Shown: positions 25,925 through 38,089, counted from the first letter of the stretch. The stretch: 64,000 bases of DNA from Bimuria novae-zelandiae CBS 107.79 (GCA_010015655.1 ML976664.1:1296166-1360165), one strand, 5' to 3'. Program-made: numbers and translations. Notes: generated by a model from the letters alone, not told the origin.

Positions 25925-27800
25925 AAACTCGGACCCCTATCTTACTCTATAGCCCTGGCTCTATACACTTGCTTGAAACGACGAATCTCGTCTCGAAGTC
26001 GTAGCGCAACTCCGCTAGCTATGCCCTTTTTATATACCTCCTTGTATAAGCTGCTATTAGAGTCCGTAACTCTACGAAGCACGTTAAGTTCTTAGGCTTA
26101 ACTAATAGCTACATCTTTAGCCCTCTCTACAAGTAGTTTCTCGTCGTGGTTAGTAGTAATAGCAATCTACTAGTTAAAGAACTACTTTATTATGCCTAGT
26201 CCGTAATTATTTAGTGCTATAGGACTTAATAGAGGCGCCGGCTGTGGACTCTATAGCTAAGTAGCTATCTAATAGGAAGTTATTAGTAGCTACTTAAGTA
26301 GACTAGCTTGCCGCAGGTAAGTCTACTCCTACTTTAAGAGACGGAGATCCTGCTAACGAGTTAAGTTACCTACTATAGAGCTAATTATATTATTGTAGCC
26401 TATCTCTATCTAATGCTCTATTAACCGTGTGAACATCTTACCTAGGCGCTTAAGCTGGTCCTCGCCGCGACGTCGAGCACTAACTCTACCACGCCCTTTG
26501 CCGCCACTACTATCCTGCGTGCCTACGGCAAGCTGGCGTTGCTGCCAATCACTAAGCAGGCGCTGGGGTGGCTGAGATGGAGTCGCACGAGCAGACTCAC
26601 AGTCGTTAGCCCAAGTCTCCATCTGGTTTGGATGGATCTTGTAGTGCAGACTCGGCTCTATTAGATAGATAAAATAGAAACCTCTATTATTTAGGCATTG
26701 TGGGCTATTGCATCTCTATAACCTACAGATTTCCTTCTTAAAGTCAGCCCGCGAGCGGAGGACCTCTAGACGTTATTTATAGAGATTTCTATATTAATTA
26801 GGCTATGGAGTTAGACGCCGGGCGTCTGCTTGCTCGACGAGATCCTAGGTACAAGTCCGCTAACTAGGTAACGGTGTTCTAGCTACTAACGAGCCAGCAT
26901 CTAGAGCCTCTAATATAGGCGACGCGGCAGCTACTAGAGTTAGTAGAGTATATGCCAACTTAACAGTGAGCGTCAGCACCAACTGTCGCGACTTTAGCAA
27001 GTTATCTATAAAGAATTAGTCATAACTCTTTATTAGTCAGAGTACTTCTATATAGCTTAGATCGTCTAGATTCATCTCTTGCTAAGGGGTGTACTTGTTC
27101 GGCCCTAGCTAGACTTTCTACATAGCTAGTACGTTGATGATCTTCCACTCTTTCTTACCAATTTCTAGCACTGGTTTTGCAGCAATCTTATTAGCTATCT
27201 AATTTAGGCTAAAAGTAGAGAACTCGTTGCGTGTAGAAGCCGTATTAAACGTCGTGTACGTTTTCCCGTTAACTGTAAAAGTATACTGGACGCGCAGAGG
27301 ATATACAGTGACTGGTTCAGGTGGAGATAACTAATAGTGGGCCGAAGAGCTGATAGGTGAACTCCGCTCAAGTCTTTCTACTAGGTTACTAACGTCATGG
27401 TTATTGTCACTGTTGGGAAACTGTAGATGTTCTGGCCGGGGCGACATCGGCAGGCTTAAGGACGTAATTTCGTGAATATTAACATACGCTACTTCCTCCT
27501 CTTCACGCGCAACTCTCTATTGGCTACTACTAGATTGCGTTAGGGTTTCCTAGTCTGCGAAGCGGACGTGACTTGTCTAATAATTAGATACTAATTAATT
27601 AGCCCTTAGATTACGGGAGCTAGTTTGGCGTGCTCTACTAGCTCCCTTAGTCCTTAATAACTAAGATAGTCTTTAGACTTTATTAGAGCTCTCCTTGCGA
27701 GGATTACGTCCTTGACTTGATCGTGTAGAGCGGCGTGGAGGCTCTGTTTCTGCCGCTAAGGCCTGACGCCGAGGCTGCAATACCAAGGAGTAAGTATGGC
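25925..27800 (-). pseudogene. Unknown accessory protein of the mariner-like element
   Basis: I do not recognise this protein. On the minus strand a single frame of roughly 600 codons is interrupted almost only by TAG, with few TAA, so it was one long open frame before RIP. The N-terminal third is basic and Ser/Arg-rich, probably disordered. The middle begins VQYTFTVNGKTYTTFNTAST and looks like a folded domain. Near 26,750 there is a Cys-containing segment (CRLQRCNSPQCLNN). The C-terminus is Lys/Glu/Arg-rich and helical. A 70-codon uninterrupted part (26,410-26,622) includes GGKGRGRVSARRRGEDQLKR. It lies tail to tail with the transposase inside the same inverted repeats, which suggests a role in transposition or DNA binding. 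Confidence 0.6.
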
Positions 27801-27959
27801 GCTCTTACTATAACTTTATTGTCTTGCTGATAACTTATAGCCATGTTTATAGCCTAGGCGTTGCGCTTTGCATATGTAAATGGAAATGGAAATTGTGTAA
27901 AACGAAGCGAGTGCGCAGCGCACGGACTAATTATTTGGATATTTCTGCACACGACAATT

Positions 27960-28555
27960 ATAGTAAGAATTATAGTATATTTCCTTTAACCTTATTATAG
28001 TTAAATTAATAGTATTTATAGATAGTTCTTTCACTAATAACTAAGACCTTAGCTTATAGCTAGGGTACCTACTTGTCCTTATTAATAAGTGTAGTAGATA
28101 AGATAATACGTTTAATATATATAGTAACGTAATATATTAGAGTTTAACTAAATATAAACGCGTTACTAGAAGCGTTCTAGCATTAGAGATATATAGCATA
28201 GTTAGTAGCGTTAATATTACTATTACTATCTTAATAACACTTAAGATAATTATAGAACGCCTAGGTCTATTATTAATCATACTTATTATATATATAGACT
28301 TATACTTACTATATAAGTGCCTTGTTAAACTTAGTACCACGAATAAAAAGTTTCTAATAATTAATATTATAGCATTCTACTAGTTATACAAGCGCCGCGA
28401 GATCGCGGAGATTAAATAGATTAATAGTAAAGATAACCCTATAAACGTACTTATAAAAGCCACGCTAAATCGCGCACTTAAATAATTTATTAATAGTAAT
28501 ATACTATTAATACGAGTAGAGGGATCTATATATTAACCTATAGAATAGTGTGCTA
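27960..28555 (+). pseudogene. Old Copia: RNase H and C-terminus (RIPed)
   Basis: After the mariner-like insertion the Copia frame resumes: SVLALEIYSIVSS, YKCLVKLSTTNKK and YKRREIAEIKQINSKDNPIN, then LNRALKQFINSN. This is the Copia RNase H C-terminal pattern and it ends about 20 bp before the 3' LTR. Confidence 0.75.
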
Positions 28556-28575
28556 TAATAATAAAAGGTTACTAG

Positions 28576-28775
28576 TGTTAGTATATATATATCCTATTGC
28601 CTAAGGCTACTTAATGCTGCCTAACGTATCGCGTCGATCCTACTTTAGTCTAACTCGCACCGAGCCCATGTATACCTTCGTAGCACCCACGTTCATAGAT
28701 AGAATATACTAATAGCAATATACAAGACATTCGTTACTGTTATCACCCGTACGATTGTACAGAGGCCTACCAACA
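28576..28775 (+). repeat. 3' LTR of the old Copia element
   Basis: 200 bp, TGTTAGTATAT...CCTACCAACA, followed by ATTAG (28,776-28,780). It pairs with 7,239-7,438. Confidence 0.9.
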
Positions 28776-28993
28776 ATTAGGCGGATTAAAAAAGTAGCTT
28801 TATAAGTAGTTAACGGATAAGGACATTAGGGGGGAAGAGAGAAGCTAATATTAAAATCTATTAAAATTTAATATAATGCATAGCAGGGTATTAGTACTTA
28901 TTTATATGCTTAAGCCTAGATCCTGAACTTAGTTATAAATTACGTGATACGTTACGCGTTCTAGGAATATTAAATGTCTTAGAACTATCTTAG

Positions 28994-29282
28994 TATTTAG
29001 GACCTTAGGATAAACTAGGACTTCAGGATCTATAGAATAGGACTTATATATAAGAACGTTAAAGGTGGACCTCCTATCTGTATATTTAATCTCTTGTATT
29101 CATCTATTATTTAGATTGTACTAAAGTATTATTAATTTATTTATAATAGCGTATTACTTTTAATACTAATATCCTATTAATACGCGTAAGCTATTAAAAA
29201 ACCCTTCCTTACCTTACTAGTACTCCTGTCCGAGAACCAACCTTAGCCCTATAGGGACCAGCTACCCCTTAGGGACTTAACA
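28994..29282. repeat. RIPed solo LTR-like sequence
   Basis: Its last 75 bp (CGAGAACCAACCTTAGCCC...GGGACTTAACA) match the 3' end of the solo LTR at 11,473-11,880. The start is read as TATTTAGGACC, a mutated TGTTAGG-type end. The flanks CTTAG (28,989-28,993) and TTTAG (29,283-29,287) could be a target duplication with one C-to-T change. The middle is TA-rich and does not align by eye. Confidence 0.55.
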
Positions 29283-30100
29283 TTTAGTACCTTTTCGGTA
29301 TCCTTTCGTACCAGGCCTATTGGCACTCAATACATTCTTCGCTACATTCTTGTCCACGCACTCCCATATGCCTCTAAGTAGAAACGCCTAAACAGATCCT
29401 TTTGGGTGCCCAGCGCCGATACAGATACCATGCGAGATATGACAAATAAGCTATTTATTAAGCTAGGCGCTAGTAAGATTATCGCGAAGTAATTATATAA
29501 CTTTATTAAGTAAATAAATAGCCTTACTATATAATTAGTAAAGAGCGCGATATAAAGATTTAAAAGCTTTTAGGGCTTAGTTTAAGCTTATATCGCGCAT
29601 AAAGGCCACCTATAGTATTTATAATAAGAATATTTATAACTTTAATAAAACTAGCTTTATAATAGGCAGGATATTAACTTAGCGTATTATTATAAGCTTA
29701 AAGAGGCAAGGTAGACTAAAGGCTATTTAGTTAAGTAATTATAAGTAATTTATAGTAATTTATAAAATTAACGCTACTAGCTAGGTAATCCTACCCTTAT
29801 TATTTTAATTAGCCAGTATTATCTCCTTACTAGGATAATAATATACCACGCGACTAGGCTTTTGCTATTAATACTAATAGCCAAACTTCTAATTGTAACG
29901 ATAGCACGTGGTATGAAAAGGGACACATGGCCACTCACTTATAGAAGCTAGGATTAAACACTAGTTCTAACACTATTTATGTATATATTATACTATTTAA
30001 GAATATATTAGCTTTAGTATTCTTGTGCGTACCTTTTGGTATAAGTAGAAAAGTCACATAGTATTGGCTTAGTAAGCGGGGCGCTTACCTTATTACACTA
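29283..30100. other. Mixed relic DNA, no gene
   Basis: Positions 29,290-29,440 are GC-balanced and not RIPed, without a recognisable frame. From 29,445 the DNA is TA-rich relic sequence that may belong to the pogo scrap to its right. Confidence 0.4.
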
Positions 30101-30114
30101 ATAAGTTTAAAGTA

Positions 30115-30275
30115 AAGTAGCTAAAATATTTTATTAAGTATATAGTAGAGCGTAGGTTAGGCGCGCGCTAGCTACTTGTATTTAATAGCTATAAGAGCTA
30201 TAACTTAGTTAAATTCTAGTAGCTTTATAAGGAGAATAATATTTATTGTTACGAGCTCAGGAAACCCGGATAGTG
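30115..30275 (+). pseudogene. Pogo/Fot1 transposase scrap (RIPed)
   Basis: The plus-strand frame reads KYFIKYIVERRLGAR, then LLVFNSYKSYNLVKF and LYKENNIYCYEL. This resembles the DDE_1 block around the second catalytic Asp of Fot1/pogo transposases (LLILDGHGSH...CKENNI). The Asp has become Asn, Gly has become Ser and His has become Tyr, all RIP-type changes. No ends were found. Confidence 0.6.
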
Positions 30276-30358
30276 GCATAACTATAGATAAGGATAAATA
30301 GGGGGAGGCAGATAAGGTCGTACTATAGCTAGCCTATAAGGACTCGCGGGGTCGCTTA

Positions 30359-30634
30359 TGTTAGCTAAGGTTACGTGACTCTAATCTGATAGTAGCTCTA
30401 GATTAAGGTGATTCGCTAAAAGCTTCGAACCATAGTGATCCGCCAAGGGGGCTAGATCACTTAGAGACAGAGGAAGAAATAAACTAGTATATAGTGTAGT
30501 AGATTCTTCTAGGATATTTCCTTTCTTATAGTTAACTTATATATCTTCTGTGCGAGTACGTTCTCCTATATAGACTAATAGTTATTTTACTTTATTATAA
30601 AATTAAATTATCTAGCCTCGCGCTAAGTGTCGCA
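30359..30634 (+). repeat. Probable 5' LTR of a truncated Gypsy element
   Basis: A 276-bp stretch starts TGTTAGCTAAGG and ends GTGTCGCA. It holds a repeated motif around GTGATCCGCCAAGGGGGC and lies directly before Gypsy gag-pol relics. No 3' partner is present in the window, so the limits rest on the TG/CA ends and position only. Confidence 0.5.
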
Positions 30635-30779
30635 TTAACTTATACTACTAAATAATTTATAAAGCACTATAATACCTTACTACCTTAACCTAGATTAGAA
30701 TAAGGTATAAGAGCCTTATAATACTTTAACTATCCTAGTATAATAGCAGGACCTAGCTTAATAACCGTAGCTCTAGCAC

Positions 30780-33699
30780 CTAAGGAAAAGACACTATAAG
30801 AGGTAATTACTAAGTAAGGGGCTTAAATAGCTTAGCTTGAAAAAATTATTAATTATATAAGTGCGAAAATAAGCGAATAGGAAAACGTAAAGTATTAACT
30901 AAAGGTCCTAAAACCTAAACCTTACACTAGAAAAGGCTACCTAGGGACGTTCTTAATGCAGATAGAACTATTTATTTATTATAACCTGAAAAAGTTTAAA
31001 ATAAAATAAGATAAGATCCTAGTTATCTGCATAAATATACAGGACAAGATAGCCTTATAAGTAAGACTAATAATTAATAACTTCCTTAAGAATAGTAAGG
31101 TAAAGGATTACAATTTAGACGCTACTAAAAACGTCTTTAAAGACTAGGAGTCCTTTCGCAAGGCCATAAAAGGAATATTTAGTATAATTAATAAGGGATA
31201 TTAGGCTAAAATACGCCTTTAACGCCTACGCTAAAAGAAATTAGTGGTACTTTATACTCTAGAATTTAAATAGATAGTAGTAGAATTTAATAGATAGGGA
31301 GAGGCCCTACTTATAATTACCTACTATAATAGGCTAAAGGAGTTAGTTAAGGATAAACTAGTCTACTAAGGAAAAGTAGATAATCTAGAAAAGCTTATAG
31401 ATAATACTATTAAAATAGATAATTGCCTATATAAACGCAAACTAAAGAAGTAGCATAGTGCCTAGCTAATTACTAAAAAAGAGACTAGATCCAGACCCGT
31501 AAAAAGAGACCAGGATAGGGATATTATTATAACTAATAAAGCCTAATAGTATAAAAAGAGAAACGGCAAAGGAAAATAGCTATATAGACTAAAGAGGAGT
31601 TACTAGGGCAAAAATAGCATCTTATAAAAAGAGTAAAAATAAAGGTTTAAGGACAAAGCCTACCTCTAATATAGTAAATAAGGCTACTTTACTAAAGATT
31701 ACGAAGAACTAGAGACTAAAGTCTATATAACTAACCTTCTATAAGTAGCTATAACTACCCTTATATTAGTAAAGGCTAAGGAAGTAGATCTTACGCAAGA
31801 GATCCTAGAACTAGTAAAAGAAAAAGAGGAGAAATAGAAAACCTTCCCTAAATACTAGATTTTCTAGCAACTGGCAGATAATACCTACTAGATATATAGT
31901 AGTATCTTGCACTAATTATCTTAGTATAAGGCAAAAGTGATTGTCTAAGGGGCACGCGCATGGGACGCCTACTGGCTAGTAGAGAAACTACAGGGGCGCC
32001 TAAAGCAGTACCTACGCTAGATTACGGTACAAGAATAGCACGAACATGCCAAGTAGTGGTAATGCACACGAAAAGGATACTAATAGTATTCTAAGGCCTA
32101 AGTTAAGGCCTCCTACTTTCTAGGAAGCTTAAAGCACTATAGACTAAAAAAGAGTTAGTATAGCGTACCTAATAATTACTATAAGCACTTTCTAGTCTAC
32201 TAGGCTAAGTACTATAAGTAGAATAGCTAGTATTAATATTTTAATATTACTTATAAAATATATAGGTAATAAAAGGTTAAGACAGGCTAGTTTCCTTAGG
32301 GCCTAGACCCCCGCGACACTAGCACGATAATAGGAAACATATAGCTAAGAAGAGATAAGGACTACTTAATATTAAATAAAACTAATATAACCTATAGTGC
32401 TTTGCACACTTAAGCCCATAAGAAGAGGTAGCTTCCTTTAATAGCTACCTAAGATATAGTGTATTAGCCTAAAATAAATGCCTTACCCTAGGTTACCTAC
32501 AACACAGGAATTAGGGGGTATGCGAGTCTAATAGGATTAAGGAGACCTATATATTATATTAATAATAATATAAATAGTATAGGGTTAAAGAAGTCTTAAA
32601 GCTAGCCTAGCTTAAAGAATAGATCTAAGAGGCAGAAGCCTTATAGGAGGTCTAAGATAAGTCTAAGAACTTAAAAAACTAAATTATTACTAGGTAACAA
32701 GCTACACTAGTAATAGTATAATTATTATAGCTTATTAAGTTAATACTTGCTAAGTTAAGAAATACTTAATTAAGGATATTATAGTATATAGATATTATAT
32801 TATAGTACTTATTAACCTAGGGGCAGACGCGTGTCTAATTACCCTATAAGTAATTAAAAAATATAATATACTATATTATAACAAGAGGACACTACTATAG
32901 ATAGGACTTATAAATAAGACCTAATTATAAGGATATAGTAATAGTTAGCTACGCCTTAAAACAGCGCTAGTATAAGTTAACGTAAAAGGCCTAAAAAGCC
33001 AACATGTCTTTACTATTACAAAGATAGGAGATATCGAAGCTATTATTAGCTATAAATAGCTAGAATAGCATAATTTACGAATAGACTAGATTAAACACAG
33101 GATCCTTCCCTAAAACCCACTAGCGACGACTTAAGTGAGTCCTAGTGGAAGGGAAACTCTCTAGGAGCCTTAGGTAAGAAGGGAGAATAGACTATCTAAG
33201 ATATAAGAGATATTAGTATGCAAGATAGATAGGATCTTAGAGTAATACCTAGGGTAGGTACACTATATATAGGTCTAAGAAACTAAAATAGTTTCTAAGG
33301 ACTTAGGTTTATTAAAAGAATACAAGGAATTCGCAGACCTATTTAAGGAATATAATAAAACTATCCTACCTAAATATAAAAAGTAAGATTACGAGATACT
33401 ACTAGTAAAGGGAGCTAAGCTATAGTTAGAACGCCTAAAGCCCCTTACCTATAAATAAGAAAAAGAGTTAAAGGAGCTAATATAGAAGAATCTACGCTTA
33501 GGGAAGTAAAAACCTAGTTAGAGCCCTATAGCCTTCTTTATACTCTTTATTTAAAAGAAAGACAGCAGGCTGCGACTTTATATAAATTATAAATAGCTAA
33601 ATACTATTATAGTTAAGAACTACTACCTATTACTACTAATAATAGAGCTTATAGACCAACTCTAAGGAGCTAAGTAGTTTACAAAATTTAATATTAAGG
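30780..33699 (+). pseudogene. Gypsy gag-pol relic, cut inside reverse transcriptase
   Basis: Plus-strand frames give a gag block (GYLGTFLMQIELFIYYNL, about 30,930-31,500), a possible zinc-knuckle relic near 31,660-31,700 with Cys to Tyr changes, an aspartic protease region near 32,810-32,850 (LINLGADACLI, where a DSGA-type site is expected) and reverse transcriptase from about 33,410 (LRLYINYK, then a KFTKF-like block). The frame stops abruptly at 33,699, where a GC-rich LTR-like sequence begins. The rest of pol is absent from the window. Confidence 0.75.
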
Positions 33700-33872
33700 T
33701 GTCACGAGTCGTAGGTCGAGGGCCCTCGACGGCCCTAGTCCGCTCTAGACCGGCGCTATCCGGGCCTTCCGCCTATCTACTTCCCTCGCCGCAGCCCTTC
33801 TCTTCCCTCTCTAAGGGATCGCCTTAGTACTGTGGATAGACTAAGTCGCCCGTAGTCAGGGCGCTTTTTACA
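33700..33872 (+). repeat. LTR-like sequence starting a further element
   Basis: A GC-rich stretch begins TGTCACGAGTCG directly at the break in the Gypsy reverse transcriptase and ends near CTTTTTACA. It contains the near-palindrome TCGAGGGCCCTCGA. A gag-like frame follows about 40 bp downstream. No partner was seen. Confidence 0.4.
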
Positions 33873-33912
33873 ATACGATCCCTTACCCCCTTATATCTAA
33901 TTTACCTGTACG

Positions 33913-35220
33913 ATGGAATCGACACGAAGAGTTACCTGCTAGACCTTAAAGATAGTAGGAGACCCTTAAAGCAGGTTACTACTTATAGGACCCTCTAAAC
34001 AAGAGCCTTTAATAGTTGCAACGCCTATAGAAGACCTAATAACACTTGTAGACCTAGAGGAAGACCCCCTTGCTATTATAGGTAGTAATAATAACTAATA
34101 ATTAGAGGAAGTTACTCTCTAAGAACGCCTAGGCGTGCTATAGCTCTAACAACGTATTTAGGAACTAGAGGCCTCCCTAATAGCAGAGCGTCACTAATCT
34201 AAAGGCAAGACCTTAGTTAGGAATAAGATAATAACTACTAGCATCTCTAACAACTCCCTAGAGCCTAAGGAGGGTCACGGCAACCTAGACAAGGCTAAAG
34301 ATATAAGTAATAATCTATTAAGTAATAACTTAACGGAGGACGCGTCCTTAAGCTTAGATAATGCTAGTTAAGACTAATCTAGGGCCTCTAGAAGCATCCG
34401 ACGCCCGCGAAAGAAGGATAGATAAGGCCAGGCCCGCACTAGCCGCAATAAAGAACGTTAGATTTAAATAGTAGCTACTACCCTAGACGTACAGCTACTA
34501 AAGCCGCTAGAACCCTCTTAATTTAAGAGCAAGGGTCGCAAGGAACTAAACTTATAGAAGAGGGCCTATAAGGACTATATTAACTTCTTACCTGCCCTTA
34601 AAACTAACAAAGCGCAGGTTAGGTTCGCAGTAAGATACTTAGGAGATATACAACGTAACTACTAGAACTAAATAGTCGCCAAGATCCTAGAGCGGAAGCG
34701 ACACAGGAAAGTCACCTAGGACCTTCTATAATAGACTATAGTAGACTCCCTAGGATTAGCCTAGGAGCGAAAGAGTGCCGCTCGCCGAAGGATTAAGACA
34801 GCTAAATAAGGCAAGAAGACCCCCATAGAACTCCTTAATTACCTTAAGGACTAATAGGAGGAATGCGACCTAGAGAAGGCCTTAAATAATAATAATAAAG
34901 ACTATATTAATAACTTCTACACGGCACTAGATAAGAAAATCTAAGAATGCCTTAAATAGTAGCCGCGCGAATAGAAGAGCCTCTCTTACTTAGAAGTAAA
35001 GGCAAATATGCATTAGCGAGCGTTAAAACTTTATAAGTTAAGGAAATAACGCACATATAATATTAATAATAACTTCCTTAACAAGCTAGCTAATAAAAGG
35101 CGCGATCGAAAGCGATCTAGGTTAAATAACACAAGACTATACTAGAGACGCCACGACAGCGACCGTCGCGACAAGGATAGCAAGAAGAAGGCTTAGGTAG
35201 TAGAGGATAAGGACAAGAAC
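33913..35220 (+). pseudogene. Retrotransposon gag-like frame (RIPed)
   Basis: A frame starting at an ATG at 33,913 (MESTRR) runs about 430 codons, broken mainly by TAG. The middle is polar and charged (RASRSIRRPRKKDRQG-like). A later segment reads KRAYKDYINFLPALKTN, then KLYKLRK and NFLNKLANKRRDRKRSR. It resembles gag of some fungal LTR elements, though the family is uncertain. It ends where the hAT element begins. Confidence 0.5.
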
Positions 35221-37954
35221 CAGTAATCGGAATGGTCTAGTATGGTATGGTATGGAGGTTAGACCATACCATACCAGCTGCTTATGTAACTACCAGTATG
35301 GTATACCGGTAAGACCAGGCATACCGCCAAGAGCGCCAAGAGCGAGGCTTAAGTTAAAGCAAGAAGAAAGGAAATGTATTAAAGTACTAGATATTAACTA
35401 TATTATTATTATTCTTACTATCCTCAACGTCGTTGTTATCTTCATGTTCGGGCCTTTTATACTAGGCCCGAAGACACTTGCACGCTTCTATAATATCTGC
35501 CTTTAGCCTACCACGTTAATTAACTATAGTAAGCTTTGCGCTACTAAAAAGACGTTCGCATTTATCTAATATAGGTAAAATAATAAACATGTCTAGAGCA
35601 AAGCGAGCGAGATCTCGTTAGGAGTCGTAGCGAGATAGCTAGTATATAATAGCCTTATCACCACCTGCCTCTTCGTCATAAAGCTGGTCGGTAGAGATAT
35701 ATTATTTATACAAATCAGTTGTAGAGACCGAAGCGTCTATTCGAATACGCTTGTGTTCCCTCTAGCGATCAAATACTAGATCAGGAGACCTCTCCTTCCT
35801 GACTAGTAGTGGCATCTCAACAGGGTACATTCCCTTATACTCTGTCTCCCAAAGCTGCTTCACCGCCGATTGTGCGTTATCAAACCACCTTAATTTTTCT
35901 TTGTCGGCTTGGAGAACCTATTCTTGCCTAAACCATGCCTACTTTTAATATAGATCGAGTATTTAAGCTGCATAGTACGCGGGCGGAAGATTAGTATCTT
36001 TAAGGAATTAATTCTGCCAATTTAGCTACTAGTTATTATAATACTCCTCGCATTTTAACCACGCGGCATCTGCGCAACTTTAGAAGTACGTCTATATAAA
36101 GTTATTATTGTCTTTAGTGTAGATATTATAGTAGTAATCTTTCGTCTTACTTATTTCTCGAAGAAGGCAATCTAAAGTTAAAAACCAATTAGTAAGGGAC
36201 GTCTTCTTCCCCTTAGTAAGCAAAGTTACGGCGTAGAAGTCTTTTAGAGCAAGCTTAATCTTTTTAAGCTTAAACTAGTGCTGTCTATCTAGTTTGAAGT
36301 TCGTAATCCCCTAAGAGCCTTTCCTAGGTACATGGCAAGCTAAGAAGAGCTCTAAACGTTCCCGGACATTTAATACACGTGTAATTAAATAAAACTATAA
36401 ATTCTAGCGTGTCGAGTTGTTCTAGATAAGCTTAAGACTGTCAAATTTAGAGAGATCTCCGCCAATAATTATTATAGCAAACTCCTTACGGCGCTATGGA
36501 GTAAGCCTAATATATCGTACAAGGTTATAAAGCCGACCTAAACATCCAAATTTCTTCTAGAGCTCTTCCACCTTTATATAGTCTCCGCGTTAATAGTGCG
36601 TTTCAAGCTTTGCAAGGTACTTCTCACAGTTTCGACCTATAAGGAACGCCTGGCAGCAGAGGTTAACAATATAGCCTAAGCAACGCAGCTAACAATAGCG
36701 ACGTTATTTTAGCTTTATCTATAGGCAGAGATTCTTAAGTATAAACTCAATAGTGGTATTATTTAACGAGGCATTATCCAGCATAAAGTATCCAATCTAA
36801 TCTCCGCTAATATTGTATTCTTTTAGCAAGCCAAGAACAATCAATCCAAGGTTCTCGCCACTGTGTTCGCCATACACACGCCGCATACCTAAAACAGTGG
36901 TTCGTCGCTTGCCGGTAGTGTCAATCCATATGGCGATGGCACCTAGAATAGCGTAAGGGTTTGGCAATATCCAGAGATTAAAGGAGACGGAGATTCTACT
37001 CCGTGAGCGCTAGAGGTCTTCTCTAAGCCATTATTTCTTCGACAAAAAGGCGTCTATAACCCAACTTCGAATAGTTTTCGCTGCCTTTAGGAGGTGGTTG
37101 AGAAGTGCCAGATTCAAAAAGAAGAGTAGTTCTTGGAAATACAGATTTTCTAATTAAAAGAAAGCAATATAGCAGTACATAATCTAACAAATTAGAAGTT
37201 CTTTAAACTTCTCTATTATTTCTTTCTAGAAGAAAATATTAGTAGCAGCCGCGCTCTTCTATTGCTCTAGTACAGACTTTCGTGTCTAACTATGTTTCTT
37301 AATACTACTCTAAGGATCAATCTGGTGCTTTTGTTTAAGATAATTTCTCACTCCAGATATGCCGTTAATAATAAATAGCTCTTGCTTATAGTTTCCAACT
37401 ACACACTCGTAACAGTAGTACACCTCTTTCTTGTCACTATCTCGGATATAATAAAGACTATACTTCTATATATATAATAAGCCTAGACAAGCTGCCCCCT
37501 TTGTAGTTATCGCGCGATTAAGGTATGTAATGTAATCTTATACAAACTTATCTAGAGGATTAGGATATTAATTAGGAGTAGGTAATGGCGTTAAGGTACG
37601 TAATGTAGGAGCAGGTGATAACGTAGGAGATTTAAAAAATATTAACATTAAACGTGTTATTAACGCAGACGGCGAGATTAGAATTAAGAACCCTATGCTA
37701 ATAATATATGCACACTATTATAGACTATAATTATTAGTGTTCTGTTAAGAAAATTTTTGTATACACTAACTAGTTTAGTCCATAATTCAGCCACATTGCG
37801 CCACAGTTTCTCTACCTCAGCTTATTTTTTAGCGCTACCGGTATGACCTGGTATACTGGTAATACCATGGTATTGAGATATCCTTAAACCATACCAGGTC
37901 TTGGCGGTATATACCATACCAATACCAACTCATACCAGACCATTCCGATCACTG
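35221..37954 (-). mobile_element. hAT-type DNA transposon (RIPed, no target duplication seen)
   Basis: The ends are inverted repeats. The left starts CAGTAATCGGAATGGTCTAG and the right, read inward from 37,954, starts CAGTGATCGGAATGGTCTGG. CAGTG is a common hAT terminus. The subterminal regions are packed with the repeated motif TGGTATG/CATACCA in both orientations, typical of transposase-binding subterminal repeats. The 8 bp outside each end (ACAAGAAC and TTCGAAGG) do not match, so the flanks may have been rearranged after insertion. Confidence 0.85.
35480..37480 (-). pseudogene. hAT transposase (RIPed)
   Basis: The minus strand encodes an almost continuous hAT transposase broken by TAG/TAA. 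Recognisable parts in order are YYCYECVVGNYKQELF (N-terminal zinc-finger-like part), AILGAIAIWIDTTGKRRTTV, GMRRVYGEHSGENLGLIVL, IGYFMLDNASLNNT, GYIVNLCCQAFLIG and, near the C-terminus, LARFAQDMFIILPMLDKCER LFSSAKL (the hAT dimerisation domain). The RW-type catalytic region is present, but about a dozen stops make it non-functional. Confidence 0.85.
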
Positions 37955-38089
37955 TTCGAAGGCGAGGTGCCGGATACCGCTTGCGGTGTCACTAAAGTGC
38001 CTACTCCTCCAGACACTTTCTTCTGCCGTTCTGCCTGCGTGGTCAGCTTTTACACGTTGAATGCCTTCATTGATGTGTAGAAGGCTGGT

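Larger units (their letters stand above)
24487..27957 (+). mobile_element. Mariner-like DNA transposon carrying two opposed genes
   Basis: The outer ends form imperfect inverted repeats of about 35 bp. The left end starts GTCGTGTGCAGAAATACCCG at 24,487. The right end, read inward from 27,955, is GTCGTGTGCAGAAATATCCA. The differences are transitions. A plus-strand Tc1/mariner-type transposase relic fills the left third. A long minus-strand frame of unknown function fills the right half. I could not identify a clear TA duplication at both ends. At 3.47 kb it is about twice the size of a simple mariner. A nested pair of elements is an alternative, but one set of termini encloses both genes. Confidence 0.75.
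7239..28775 (+). mobile_element. Old Copia retrotransposon, split by nested insertions
   Basis: The 200-bp direct repeats at 7,239-7,438 and 28,576-28,775 start TG, end CA and are flanked by the same 5 bp (ATTAG at 7,234-7,238 and 28,776-28,780). They are therefore the two LTRs of one insertion. Internal coding on the plus strand can be followed across the insertions: gag (to 9,036 and again from 16,096), zinc knuckle (16,401-16,455), integrase (17,150-17,476 and 22,691-23,170), reverse transcriptase (23,560-24,480) and RNase H (27,960-28,555). The extra length comes from a Gypsy element, a second Copia and a mariner-like element. Nearly all of the coding is RIPed. Confidence 0.88.

Noticed and set aside
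28137..28340. 67-codon frame on the minus strand
   Set aside because: It is antisense to the RNase H relic of the old Copia. Its hydrophobic look comes from TA-rich DNA.
35252..35506. 84-codon frame on the plus strand
   Set aside because: It covers the subterminal repeats and the antisense of the hAT transposase C-terminus.
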